DNA of 64,000 bases from Rhabdophis nuchalis (GCA_039707465.1 CM077647.1:172048663-172112662); one strand, 5' to 3'. Positions 10,036 through 19,875 are shown, numbered from the stretch's first letter. The notes: generated by a model from the letters alone, not told the origin. Numbers and translations: made by a program.

Positions 10036-10489
10036 TCTAGCTATATACGAGACCGCCTTCTGCCCCATACATCCTTTCGTCCGATCCGCTCCCACAGAGA
10101 GGGCCTTCTCCAGGTACCGTCGGCCGGGCAATGCTGGTTGGCAACACCCAGGGGAAGGGCCTTCTCTGTGGCGGGCCCGGCCCTCTGGAACGACCTACCC
10201 CCCGACCTTCGCACTACCTCGGACCTCCGCCTCTTTCGCCAACGTCTTAAGACGTACCTATTCCAAAAAGCCGGCCTAGCGTAGCCCCCCCCCCCTTTTT
10301 TTCTGACTCTACTGATAAATTTTAATTTTAGGGTTTTAGAACGGGTTTTAACTTAATTTAATATGTTTTTAATAGTATATATTGTTTTGTTATGGTTTTT
10401 AACAATGCCTGTGCGCCGCCCTGAGTCCTAACAAGAAGAAGGGCGGGGTATAAATTCCACAATAAATAAAATAAATAAAAACTATGGAG
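10036..10489 (+). mobile_element. L2-like LINE, 5'-truncated 3' end
   Basis: It encodes the C-terminal ORF2 tail ([18 protein letters not shown], then [18 protein letters not shown]) up to the stop. A 3' UTR follows, then the terminal hairpin GCGCCGCCCTGAGTCC...GGGCGGGGTATAAAT and an (AATAA)n tail. Confidence 0.88.
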
Positions 10490-10514
10490 ATTCTTAATCT
10501 TCCAGGTCATGGTT

Positions 10515-10597
10515 GTCCCAAAGGTGCTTTTTCAAGAGGCAACTTGACTTTCTGAACCAGAAAGTCCAGTTACCTCTTGAAAAAGCACCTTTGGGAC
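10515..10597. repeat. Near-perfect palindrome, 40-bp arms, 3-nt loop
   Basis: The left arm GTCCCAAAGGTGCTTTTTCA...CTTTCTG pairs with the right arm CAGAAAG...GCACCTTTGGGAC with about two mismatches in 40 bp around AAC. It could form a cruciform or an RNA hairpin. No transposon end was recognised. Confidence 0.85.
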
Positions 10598-11301
10598 TTT
10601 GAAATGAATGCAATTTCAGCCTGGCAATGCTGACCCAACTGACAGTTAATGTCAACTTCCCGAGTTGTCATGGTAGAAAGAAGGGGTAGTATATTCCACG
10701 CATACTGTCAGCTGAAGTTGGAGCTCAGATTACTGCAGCCAGTTTGGGAGGGGTGTATCTTACAGGGGAATGTGATCTATGACACAGACTGAGGTGAGGG
10801 AAGGAACAGGGGTAAAGTTCAGAAGAAAATCAAACAAAGCATGGGCTTGACTGCAAACAGATATTACCTAATGGAGTACATAATAAATGACTGGTTTTGT
10901 ATTAAAAAGTTGACTTGATAACTATGAATTAATTAGGGCATTGTTAGGAAATTTGACAGATAAGCAATTGTTCCTAGATTGTGTTTATCTCTGTCATTTC
11001 ATCTATTGACAGATTATGTTATTGATTCAAGGAGTTCATGGGGAATGCTTGAATAAACTGATTTCTAAATTGATTTTCTTCCCACCTCAACTTTCCAATA
11101 ACTACCCTGAATTGCTGGTTGTATGATTCAGGATATTTGCCTAGTTTCAGATTCCTAAACAATAAAAGCTCATTTAATTCACCAAAGGGTTTGTTAAAAT
11201 ATTCATAACTGGGAGAGACATGGGAACAAGGTCAGCCAATGAATAGGCATAGCAACTAAGTCAGCCAATGAGAGCTTAAACAGATCTGAGTCTGTGCAAA
11301 A
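10598..11301. other. Unassigned sequence upstream of OR gene A
   Basis: About 700 bp without element ends or coding signal. It has no counterpart in copy B of the duplication. It could hold 5' regulatory or untranslated-exon sequence of OR A, but nothing specific was seen. Confidence 0.35.
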
Positions 11302-11455
11302 CAGAGGTAGGTTGCTCCCTGTTCAGCCCAGATAAGGCGAACTGGTAGTAGCGGTGGCAGGAGACTCCGCACACCTGCCCAGATGCTTCTGCACATGCAT
11401 GAGTATGCACTAGCATGAGCTAACCGGTAGTGCTGGGATATGCAACCCACCTCTG
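11302..11455. mobile_element. hAT MITE upstream of OR gene A
   Basis: Ends CAGAGGTAGGTTGC and GCAACCCACCTCTG form an inverted repeat. The flanks GTGCAAAA (11294-11301) and GTGCAGAG (11456-11463) match 6 of 8, as expected for an aged 8-bp hAT target duplication. Confidence 0.75.
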
Positions 11456-11719
11456 GTGCAGAGAATTGAAACAGAAACTTAAGAAGTAAGCAGTCTGCTT
11501 CTCTGAAAGGTAAACTAGCAGTCTGTCTGGGCTTGTCTGTTGAAATGAAACTAACTTCATGTGTTTGCCTGTAACTCTCCTGCCTTGTGTTTACTTGGAA
11601 TAACCACCTGTTGTTATTGTACATTTATTCATCTATTTTTATGTATATAAAGAAGTTAATGAATTCAGCTGAATCAGTTATCGGTGTGTGCTTCTGGATT
11701 TGAATTTATGCAACAAACT

Positions 11720-11741
11720 CTAACAGGGTTTATGTCTGCAG
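11720..11741 (+). promoter_or_regulatory. Putative 3' splice site before OR A coding exon
   Basis: The stretch before the exon ends TATGTCTGCAG, 21 nt before the ATG, and is conserved in OR B. Vertebrate OR genes usually have an intron in the 5' UTR with an acceptor just upstream of the coding exon. The call is inference from position and sequence; the pyrimidine tract is weak. Confidence 0.4.
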
Positions 11742-11762
11742 ATTGCTCACAACTAAGATAAC

Positions 11763-12701
11763 ATGGAGAACCAAACCAAGACTAAGGAGATCTTACTGCT
11801 AGGATTTACTGAAAGTCATCAGCCTGAGATGCTCCTATTTGCCCTTTTCTTGGTCATGTACCTGATGGCCGTATCTGGAAACGTTCTGATTGTTATTATC
11901 ACCCTTGTGGATCTCCACCTCAGGACCCCAATGTATTATTTCCTCAGGAATTACGCCATCTTGGAAATCGGATACACTTCAGCAATCATTCCCAAAGCTT
12001 TGATCAATTTGGCATCGGGGAAAAGAACCATCTCTTACGCGGGGTGTATCAGCCAACTGTTTTTTTATTTCTTTTTGGGCACTACAGATTTTTTCCTGCT
12101 GACGGTTATGTCCTTTGACCGCTATGTGGCCATCTGCAACCCTTTAAGATATGCCACCATCATGAGCCAAGGTGTTTGCGCTTGGATGGTGTTGATCTCT
12201 TGGGTGGCCGGATTCGTGTTGATTTTTGGCCAAACTGTATCTTTCGCGCAATTCCCCATCTGTGGCTCAAACATCATCAATCACTTTTTCTGTGACAGTA
12301 AACCACTGATGAAACTTCTCTGTGGGGACACGCGTCTCCTGCAGCTCGTTGGCTTCATCCTTTCCATTTTTTCACTTCTAGGAACTTTAGCAATCACCAC
12401 AATATCCTACATGATAATCATTTCCACCATCCTTCGCATCCCGACAGCTGCAGGGAGGAAAAAGGCCTTTTCTACCTGCGCCTCCCACATCATCGTGGTC
12501 TCTGTCACGTATGGGAGCTGCATCTCTATGTACCTCATCCCCGAGGAAAGTGAAGGGAAAAATTTCAACAATGCCGTGGCCATTCTCAACAATGTGGTTT
12601 GTCCCCTCATGACCCCATTTGTCTACACTCTGAGGAACAAGCAGGTCAAAGACGCTTTGAAAGACGCCTTGGGCTGCAAGAGGACAACTCATAAGATATG
12701 A
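11763..12701 (+). CDS. Olfactory receptor, class II (family 6-like), copy A
   Basis: This is an intact 312-residue single-exon seven-transmembrane odorant receptor. Family members act in olfactory neuron cilia, coupling odorant binding to the olfactory G protein. Visible OR hallmarks are an N-glycosylation site (NQT, residues 3-5), GN at 39-40 in TM1, LRTPMYYFL at 53-61, MSFDRYVAIC at 116-125 closing TM3, KAFSTCASH at 234-242 in TM6, and PLMTPFVYTLRN at 281-292 in TM7. C95 and C177 are placed for the conserved disulfide. The start has A at -3 and G at +4 and gives the usual N-terminus. Length is typical. AATAAA lies about 0.2 kb downstream (12914). Its closest relative is the gene at 16269. 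The family 6 assignment is by motif resemblance only. Confidence 0.95.
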   Translation: MENQTKTKEILLLGFTESHQPEMLLFALFLVMYLMAVSGNVLIVIITLVDLHLRTPMYYFLRNYAILEIGYTSAIIPKALINLASGKRTISYAGCISQLFFYFFLGTTDFFLLTVMSFDRYVAICNPLRYATIMSQGVCAWMVLISWVAGFVLIFGQTVSFAQFPICGSNIINHFFCDSKPLMKLLCGDTRLLQLVGFILSIFSLLGTLAITTISYMIIISTILRIPTAAGRKKAFSTCASHIIVVSVTYGSCISMYLIPEESEGKNFNNAVAILNNVVCPLMTPFVYTLRNKQVKDALKDALGCKRTTHKI

Positions 12702-12913
12702 GGAACATCAATGTATTTGAAAGAAGAAGACAAAAAAAAGGAAAGAATGAATGTGGACAGAGTAAAAATTGATTGGTGACCTCTGTTGAACCTGTGATTG
12801 ATTGATTGATCAGCTGCCTATGTAATTGGGGGTGAGGGTAAGGGGGATTAAATGTTTTTTATTGGAAATTTTGGAACTAGTCCATTGCAAAAAGTTTCTT
12901 AATGCATCTTTAC

Positions 12914-12919
12914 AATAAA
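12914..12919 (+). other. Candidate poly(A) signal of OR A (AATAAA)
   Basis: A canonical AATAAA lies in the collinear 3' flank. The paralogous site in copy B (17415) reads ATTAAA. Confidence 0.4.
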
Positions 12920-13292
12920 ACAGACTTAGCATATCCAGTGGTATTTCCTTTCTGGTCTAACTCACAAGGTTGAAATCCATCTTGCAATTCTGAAATTACA
13001 TGTTTCCTCTGCCCCCTCCCATTCCCTTTACAGGTTAAGAAACTAGGGAGGGTCTCTTATGAGCCTCTTGGCCCATCCACACTCCTGCTGAGCTAGACTT
13101 TACTTGACTGTTCCCTTGCCTATGCGGTAATTCCCACGGTGTTTCCCATTTACTATTACACTTAGATAAACTTTAAAGAGGCAGAGGAAGGTTAAACAGA
13201 AGAGGCATGTTTAGAATTATTATCATTTTCCATGAAGAAAGCACTCATTATATGAATGTTCAGACCTGAACATTGGGCTCTAGATAACAAAA

Positions 13293-13547
13293 TGAAAGTC
13301 AATAGTGAAAAAATAAGGTCCTACATTTAGGCAAATAAGCAGGTATAGTATAGATCAGGGCTGTCAAACTTGCAAACCGTGGACCAGATGCATTACATAC
13401 TGTCCACATCTGCACCTGGTTTAGTGAAGGAGAAAAAAGTCCCGATATGTGATGTGACAATGCGAGTTTGACACCCCTGGTATATATGGCATCCAGAGTA
13501 ATAGTAGTAATTGTGATAGGGATCATGGCATCCTAGTGGACAATCAC
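13293..13547 (+). mobile_element. CR1 LINE fragment cut at the duplication junction
   Basis: AAAGTCAATAGTGAAAAAAT...AAGGTCCTACATTTAGGCAAATA and GGGATCATGGCATCCTAGTG match CR1 ORF2. It is split by a hAT MITE (13356-13479). It stops abruptly at GTGGACAATCA (13547), whereas the paralog at 18117 continues into a long CR1. Confidence 0.75.
13356..13479. mobile_element. hAT MITE inside CR1 (copy A)
   Basis: Ends CAGGGCTGTCAAACT and AGTTTGACACCCCTG are inverted repeats. The flanks GTATAGAT and GTATATAT are a 7/8 target duplication. The same insertion is at 18185-18308, so it predates the segmental duplication. Confidence 0.85.
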
Positions 13548-13860
13548 AGACACATCTGGCCCTCTCTTATTTAATCAAATCAGCGAAAGGCCCAGGTGGA
13601 GTGTCATCATTAGTTTCTCCATGGGCTTTGGAGTTCCAACATCTGCCTGAGCTTGCTGGCCATTGGAGCTAATGTGAAACTCTGCTTGCATTTGAACCTC
13701 AATGAGCGGCTGCCCCAGTGGTGTGATTCAGCTGGTTTGCACCGGTTTGGGAGAACTGGTTGTTAAATTACCAACCCACACCCTCGATCTAAGTAGATGC
13801 TGGGTGCTGCTCTGTGTTGCAATGGAGAAATCGCCAATGGACCATCTGACGTGAAGAAAG
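13548..13860. repeat. Junction segment between copies A and B, also found near 25.7-26.2 kb
   Basis: CAGACACATCTGGCCCTC...TTATTTAATCAA and the following GAAAGGCCCAGGTGGAGTGTC...CTTGCATTTGAACCTCAATGAG recur at 25692-26240, where an L2 splits them. It ends in a partial hAT-type sequence (CCCCAGTGGTGTGATTCAGC). Confidence 0.7.
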
Positions 13861-14963
13861 GTCCATCAAAATATAATTTGGTTTAGGTGACAGGCATTTT
13901 AAATAAAAGAAGTCTATATTGTTTGAGCTCAGGAAGAGCTATTCCCCAATCTTGAACTTGTTAAGCAAAGAGGAAGGCTTTACACTCAAGAAGGGATATG
14001 TGGATTTGCTTAATATCTATCAGAGGATGTTCTCAAAAGTTTCTATCTGGAGTCTACAACCTTTAATTGATTGCAGTGGTGGAGAAGTAAATTGAAGGAC
14101 CTTCCATTTTTCCGTAGCTAAGAACTTCAAACAGTATCCCTTAGGATCATCAGAATGGTATCTCTCGGCTGTTTGTAGCAAATTATTTTTTTTCTCAGCT
14201 TCTCCTGGCTGTCAGCTGCAGGTCCTAGAGAAAGAAGCATTTCTTTGAAGGACTCAGAAAGAGCTGCTAACTTCATATCGCCACATGCTTACAATCATCA
14301 TTTAGTCCTTGCATCTCAATCACTGTACAATTTAGTGTTTACTATCAAAAGAGTCTTCAACCAAGATTTGGTCAAGAGAAATCCATGGACAATGGATTTT
14401 GAGGTGCCTCACTTATTCATTCCATAGCAAGATAATTCCTTTTCTTTAGTACTGTTATTAATTCTTAGAAGGGCAAAGATTTGTTTGCTGTTAGGGAGTC
14501 AATAGATTGAAGGAACTTTTTTTTAAAAAAAAAAGACAAATGTGTAATCTACTATTATTTATTTATTTGCTTTTTTAAAAAAACCGTCTTTCTTACTTCA
14601 TAAGTAATTCAAAGAGAAGGAGTAGAGTCTTCTTTAAATGTATACATAACTTTCTAAGATTTTTTTCCTATAGTATTTGAAATGTATCTATGTTCGTTCA
14701 GTGTATGTAAGATTTCGATCTCCTTTTTTTTGGAAGCTGAGAGAGAAATCACTCTGATTCCCATTTCTAGTAGGATTGATTGAATTTAACCTAATGGAAA
14801 GTATGTAGGAGAAGGAGTTGGAGAACCTGGGTGTAGCATTAAAAGAAAGATCAGTCTAGAATTTGATTCATAGCCATAAGTGAGCTAAGTCCAATCTTTC
14901 TTGAGTGCTGTTGATCCTTATCTAACTTTAAGCAGGTTCTGACCATTAGTTAAAAAGATTTCT

Positions 14964-15697
14964 TTTTTTATATATACAGTGGTACCTCGGTTCACGAACT
15001 TAATTCATGAACTGACTCTGGTCGCAAACCGAATTGGTTGTGAACTGAGGCACAGTTTCCCATAGGGTTTAATGTAAATCCAATTAATCCGTTCTAATCT
15101 TTCTTTTGGTTTTAATTCTTGAACTGACTCTGGTCGCGAACCAAATTGGTTGTGAACTGAGGTGGAGTTCATGAACCGAGGCGGAGTTCGTGAACAGAAG
15201 CGGAGTTCGTGAACCAGACCATATTTTTATGAACTTTTCTGTTCGGGAACCGAAGTGGAGTTTGTGAACCGGAGCATATTTTTATGAACTTTTCTGTTCG
15301 TGAACCGAGTTGTTCGTGAACAGAGGCGTTCGTGAACCGAGGTACCACTGTAAATGTTTTTATTGTACATTTTCCATTTATTCTACATCACAATTTAAAT
15401 ATTGCAATAACGGTATACTGGTTGTATCCAGTCATTTTTTAAAATATATACATGGTGTTACACACCCTAATCATAACCGTTATTCTCTTAATGCTATAGT
15501 ATGATCTCTTTTTAAATACATTGCATTGTACAACATAGTTATGTCTATGATTTCCATGGTTGTGCCATACTCTATATCTTTATCACTCTATACATTTTAA
15601 TCTATCATCCCATACAGTCCGATAATACTATTGCTTACTATGATCTTATGTACATTTTTATACCTGTATTTGTTTCTAATTTATTAATCTTCTTTCT
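14964..15697 (-). mobile_element. Retrotransposed AT-rich fragment (copy B), interrupted by a MITE
   Basis: It is the same insertion as 5228-5588, with target duplication AGTTAAAAAGATTTCT and AGTTGAGAAGATTTCT. The MITE at 14977-15350 is inside it. Confidence 0.6.
14977..15350. mobile_element. TA-target MITE (Tigger/mariner-like), present only in copy B
   Basis: Ends CAGTGGTACCTCGGTTCACG and CGTGAACCGAGGTACCACTG are perfect inverted repeats flanked by TA. The interior repeats GTTCGTGAACCGAG-like motifs several times. The paralogous site in copy A (about 5238) is TATATATAAATG, the empty site. Confidence 0.92.
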
Positions 15698-16225
15698 AGT
15701 TGAGAAGATTTCTGTGCATAGGTTCTTAGCATTAAATGCTACGCCTAGCAGGGCTGGTGCAATGTGTAACATGTTCACACTTATGTAATGGGACTGGGTG
15801 TTTGTTAATGTGATTTATGGGTTAGGGATATTTTTTCTTTGTCTTTGTTGTGAGTTGTATTGTGTTGGGGTGTGTGTGTGAGCTCAACCAATCTCATTAT
15901 AGGTATGTTGTGCACTGACAATAAAGAATTATTATTAAATCAGTTTACAAGGACCTTCTCTTGAGGACTGGTCTTTCACACCTGAAAAAATTACATTTCA
16001 GGCATTGCATTTCTTTTCTGGATTTTATAAAACTGTGTTTTATAGTTTACAAGCAATGCTAAAAATTCTATGGCAATTTGGAAAAAAATGCTACAGTTAG
16101 TTAAGTATAATAGGAAGTGTTGCATGCCATCCAATAATTGAGCAAACGATTTGTATTGTACATTTATTCATCTATTCCTATGTATATGAAGAAGTTAACA
16201 AATCAGTTATCTGTGTGTATAAACT

Positions 16226-16247
16226 CTAGCAGGGTTTATGTCTGCAG
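16226..16247 (+). promoter_or_regulatory. Putative 3' splice site before OR B coding exon
   Basis: The TATGTCTGCAG acceptor context, 21 nt upstream of the ATG, matches OR A. Sequence further upstream differs because 5.55 kb is missing relative to copy A. Confidence 0.4.
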
Positions 16248-16268
16248 ATTGCTCACAACTAAGATAAC

Positions 16269-17201
16269 ATGGAGAACCAAACCAAGACTGAGGAGATCTT
16301 ACTGCTAGGATTTACTGAAAGTCATCAGCCTGAGATGCTCCTATTTGCCCTTTTCTTGGTCATGTACCTGATGGCCGTAGTTGGAAATGTTCTGATGGTT
16401 ATTATCACCCTTGTGGATCTCCACCTCAGGACCCCAATTTATTATTTCCTCAGGAATTACGCCATCTTGGAAATCGGATACACTTCAGCAATCATTCCCA
16501 AAGCTTTGATCAATTTGGCATCGGGGAAGAGAACCATCTCTTACGCGGGGTGTATCAGCCAACTGTTTTTTTATTTCTTTTTGGGCACTACAGATTTTTT
16601 CCTGCTGACGGTTATGTCCTTTGACCGCTATGTGGCCATCTGCAACCCTTTAAGATATGCCGCCATCATGAACCAAGTTGTTTGCACTCGGATTGTGCTG
16701 ATCTCTTGGGTTGCAGCATTCGTTGTGATTTTTGGCCAAACTGTATATTTCATACAATTCCCCATCTGTGGCTCAAAAATCATTGATCACTTTTTCTGTG
16801 ACAGTAAACCACTGATGAAACTTCTCTGTGGGGACAAGCGTCTCCTGGAGCTTGTTGACATCATCATTTCCATTTTTTCACTTCTAGGAAATTTAGCAAT
16901 CACCACAATATCCTACACGATAATAATTTCCACCATCTTGCGCATCCCGGCGGCCGCAGGGAGGAGAAAGGCCTTCTCCACCTGCGCCTCCCACATCATC
17001 GTGGTCTCTGTCACATATGGGAGCTGCATCTCTATGTACCTCATCCCTGAGAAAGGGAAAAATTTCAACAATGCCATGGCCATTGTCAACAATGTGGTTT
17101 GTCCCCTCATGACCCCATTTGTCTACACTCTGAGGAACAAGCAGGTCAAAGACGCTTTGAAAGACACCTTGGGCTGCAAGAGGACAACTCATAAGATATG
17201 A
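16269..17201 (+). CDS. Olfactory receptor, class II (family 6-like), copy B
   Basis: This is an intact 310-residue odorant receptor, the tandem paralog of the gene at 11763. It keeps NQT at 3-5, GN at 39-40, DRY at 119-121, KAFSTCASH, and PLMTPFVYTLRN in TM7. The usual PMY motif is PIY here (Met57 to Ile). The third extracellular loop is two residues shorter (EKGKNF versus EESEGKNF). About 29 substitutions separate the two proteins, with only four in the first 131 residues and about 19 between 132 and 217 (TM4, second extracellular loop, TM5). No stops or frameshifts are present. The distance from ATG to the duplication breakpoint is only about 0.12 kb, so its upstream control region differs from that of copy A. 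Confidence 0.95.
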   Translation: MENQTKTEEILLLGFTESHQPEMLLFALFLVMYLMAVVGNVLMVIITLVDLHLRTPIYYFLRNYAILEIGYTSAIIPKALINLASGKRTISYAGCISQLFFYFFLGTTDFFLLTVMSFDRYVAICNPLRYAAIMNQVVCTRIVLISWVAAFVVIFGQTVYFIQFPICGSKIIDHFFCDSKPLMKLLCGDKRLLELVDIIISIFSLLGNLAITTISYTIIISTILRIPAAAGRRKAFSTCASHIIVVSVTYGSCISMYLIPEKGKNFNNAMAIVNNVVCPLMTPFVYTLRNKQVKDALKDTLGCKRTTHKI

Positions 17202-17414
17202 GGAACGTCAACGTACTTAAAAGAGGAAGACAAGAAAAAAGGAAAGAATAAATGTGGACAGAGTAAAAATTGATTGGTGACCTCTGTTGAACCTGTGATT
17301 GATTGATTGATCAGCTGCCTATGTAATTGGGGGTGAGGGTAAGGGGGATTAAATGTTTTTTATTGGAAATTTTGGAACTAGTTCATTGCAAAATGTATCT
17401 TAATGCATCCTTAC

Positions 17415-17420
17415 ATTAAA
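17415..17420 (+). other. Candidate poly(A) signal of OR B (ATTAAA)
   Basis: It is the paralogous position of the AATAAA at 12914, changed to the weaker variant ATTAAA. Confidence 0.3.
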
Positions 17421-17707
17421 ACAGAATTAGCATATCCAGTGGTATTTCCTGTCTGGTCTACCTCACAAGGTTGAAATCCAGCCTGCAATGTTTCCTCCTC
17501 CTCACATTCCCTTTACAGGTTAAGAAACTAGGGAAGGTCTCTTCTGAACCTCTTGACCCACTCACATTCCAACTGAACTAAATTTTACCTGATTGGTCTC
17601 TTGACCGTGCCCTTTCTTCCACAGTGTTTCCCATTTACCATTACACTTAGAGAAGAGGAAGATTGTTTAGAAGAGGCATGGTTAGAATTAATGTTATTTT
17701 CCTTGAA

Positions 17708-18051
17708 TAGGTTCCCCTCACACATATGTGCTAGCCGTTCCCAACTCTAGGGGGCAGTGCTCATCTCCATTTCAAAACCAAAGAGCTAACACTGTCCGAA
17801 GATGTCTCTGTGGTCATGTGGCTGGCATGACTAAATGCCGAAGAGGCACGGAACGCTGTTACCTTCCTACCAAAGGTGGTTCCTATTTGTCTACTTGCAT
17901 TTTTACATGCTTTCGAACTGCTAGGTTGGCAGAAGCTGGGACAAGTAACGGGAGCTCACTCCGTTACATGGTGCTAGGGATTCGAACTGCTGAACTGCCG
18001 ACCTTTCTGATCAACAAGCTCAGTGTCTTAGCCACTGAGCCACTGCATTCC
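17708..18051 (-). mobile_element. tRNA-derived SINE, nearly complete, only in copy B
   Basis: Reading the minus strand, a tRNA-like head carries a box A-like CAGTGGCTCAGTGGCTAAG and a box B-like GTTCGAATCC, followed by a body with ACCACCTTTGGTAGGAAGGT. Target duplications TTATTTTCCTTGAA (17694-17707) and TTATTTACCTTGAA (18052-18065) flank it. Copy A (about 13230) has the empty site. Confidence 0.9.
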
Positions 18052-18184
18052 TTATTTACCTTGAAGAGTGCACTTACTACATGAGTGTTCAGACCTGAAC
18101 ATTGGGCCCTAGCTAACAAAATGAAATTCAATATTAAAAAAGTAAGGTTCTACATTTAGGCAAATACGCAGGTATAGCATAGAT

Positions 18185-18308
18185 GAGGGCTGTCAAACTC
18201 TCAACCCATGGGCCAGATGTGTCACATGTTGGCCACACCCATGCCCGGTTTAGTGAAAGGGGAAAAAGTCCTGATACGTCATGTCATGATGTGAGTTTGA
18301 CACCCCTG
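18185..18308. mobile_element. hAT MITE inside CR1 (copy B)
   Basis: It is the paralog of 13356-13479. The left end is mutated to GAGGGCTGTCAAACT and the right end is GTTTGACACCCCTG. Confidence 0.8.
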
Positions 18309-18439
18309 GTATACATGGTATCCAGAGCAATAGTAGTAATTGTGACAGGGATCATGGAATCCTAGTGGACAATCACTTAAATATGAGCCAGGCGTGTGCA
18401 GCAGTCACCAAAAAAGCCAATATAGTTCTAGCTGCATAT

Positions 18440-19582
18440 TTTATTTTATTTTATTTTATTTTATTTTTATACCGCAACCTATCTCCTCGAAGGGACTCAG
18501 GGTGGTGCACAGGAAGTTAAAAATAGAAGTACAAACATATAAATAAATACGAACATATAATAGATAAGACAACAATAAAATCTAATTAAATTTAGAGTGG
18601 CCTGTGCTAAAAATACCTTAGAAAATTACCAGTGAATTAAAATCAATTTAAAACAATTTAAAACTCAGTCTATAGGGGTGGTCTCGGGGGCTAGGCTAGG
18701 CCGGCTAGATGAAAGAAATGAGTCTTCAGATGTTGGTGGAAGAGGCAGAGGTCCGTGGTGTTCCGGAGTTCGGGGGGTAGGTCGTTCCAGAGGGCTGGGC
18801 CCGCCACAGAGAAGGCCCTTCCCTGGGGGTCGCCAACTGGCATTGCCCAGCAGACGGCACCCGGAGAAGGCCCTCTCTATGGGAGCGAATCGGCTGAAGG
18901 GATGTATGGGGTAGGAGATGGTCTCGCAGATAACTAGGCCCCGTGCCATGGAGTGTTTTAAATATGGTTATCAGCACCTTGAAGCGCACCTGAAAAACCA
19001 CAGGTAGCCAGTGCAGCTCACGCAGGAGAGGTGTTACATGGGAATGCCGTGAGGCTCCCAAAATCCCCCACACGGCCGCATTCTGCACTGGCTGCAGTCT
19101 TCGGGTGCACCTCAAGGGGAGCCCCATGTAGAGAGCATTGCAGTAGTCTAGGCGGGACGTCACAAGTGCTTGAGTGACTGTGCGGAGGGCGTCCCGGTCG
19201 AGAAAGGGTCGCAACTGGCATACCAGGTGGACCTGGTAAAAAGCCCCCCTGGCCACGGCGGTCACATGGTCCTCCATGGACAGCCGGGAGTCCAGGAGGA
19301 TGCCTAGGTTGCAGGGGCTTTCCACGGGGACTAACAATTCGCTCCCGATGTCCAGTGATGGCATCAACTGGCTGTACCGGGACGTCGGAAACCACAGCCA
19401 CTCGGTCTTGGACGGGTTGAGTCGAAGTTTGTTACTCCCCAACCAGGCCCGTATGGCCTCCAGACACCGAGACATCACTTCAACGGCATCGTTGGGGTGG
19501 TTTGGGGTAGATATGTACAGCTGGGTGTCATCAGCGTACCGATGGTACTCTACCCCTAAACCACGGATGATCTCGCCCAGCA
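18440..19582 (-). mobile_element. L2-like LINE, 5'-truncated, inserted in CR1
   Basis: The 3' end at the left has (ATTTT)n and the hairpin ATACCGCAACC...GGGACTCAGGGTGG. It interrupts CR1 between AGCTGCAT and AGCATAAACAGAGG. The CR1 at about 20190 reads GGCTGCATAAACAGAGGG without interruption. Confidence 0.88.
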
Positions 19583-19586
19583 GCAT
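18726..19586 (-). pseudogene. L2-like reverse transcriptase, C-terminal part
   Basis: A 286-codon frame contains the RT active site [10 protein letters not shown] (residues about 17-26), the KTEWLWF segment and the C-terminal region ([18 protein letters not shown], then [16 protein letters not shown]). The end is frameshifted (SLWRAQPSGT instead of the [14 protein letters not shown] seen in better copies). The first ORF2 half is missing. Confidence 0.8.
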
Positions 19587-19811
19587 AAACAGAGGTATAG
19601 AATCAAGATCACGTGAAATGTTAATATCACTTTATAATGCCTTGGTAAGACCACGCTTGGAATACTGCATCCAGTTTCGGTTGCCACAATGTAAGAAAGA
19701 TGTTAAGATTCTAGAAAGAGTGCAGTGCAGAGGAGAGCAATAAAGACTGGAGGCTAAAACAGATGAAGAACAGTTGCAGGAACTGGGCATGGCTAGTCTA
19801 GTGAAGAGAAT

Positions 19812-19875
19812 GAGCAGTCCTAACAAGGAGAAGGGCGGGGTATAAATTTAATAAAATAAAATAAATAAATAAATA
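19812..19875 (+). mobile_element. 64-bp L2 3' tail inserted in CR1
   Basis: TCCTAACAAGGAGAAGGGCG GGGTATAAATTT followed by an (AATAA)n tail is the L2 terminal hairpin alone. It splits CR1 with AGTC on both sides. Confidence 0.8.

Larger units (their letters stand above)
13861..16150 (+). repeat. Segmental duplication, left arm of copy B
   Basis: It is collinear with 4078-6062 and carries an extra TA-MITE at 14977-15350. At about 16150 it joins directly to the OR-proximal sequence that in copy A lies 5.55 kb further on. Confidence 0.9.

Noticed and set aside
11256..11624. 122-codon minus-strand frame upstream of OR A
   Set aside because: It crosses a hAT MITE and has no recognisable domain.
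12387..12692. Open frames antisense to the OR genes (also 16893-17192)
   Set aside because: They mirror OR codons and differ between paralogs as the OR does. No independent evidence supports them.
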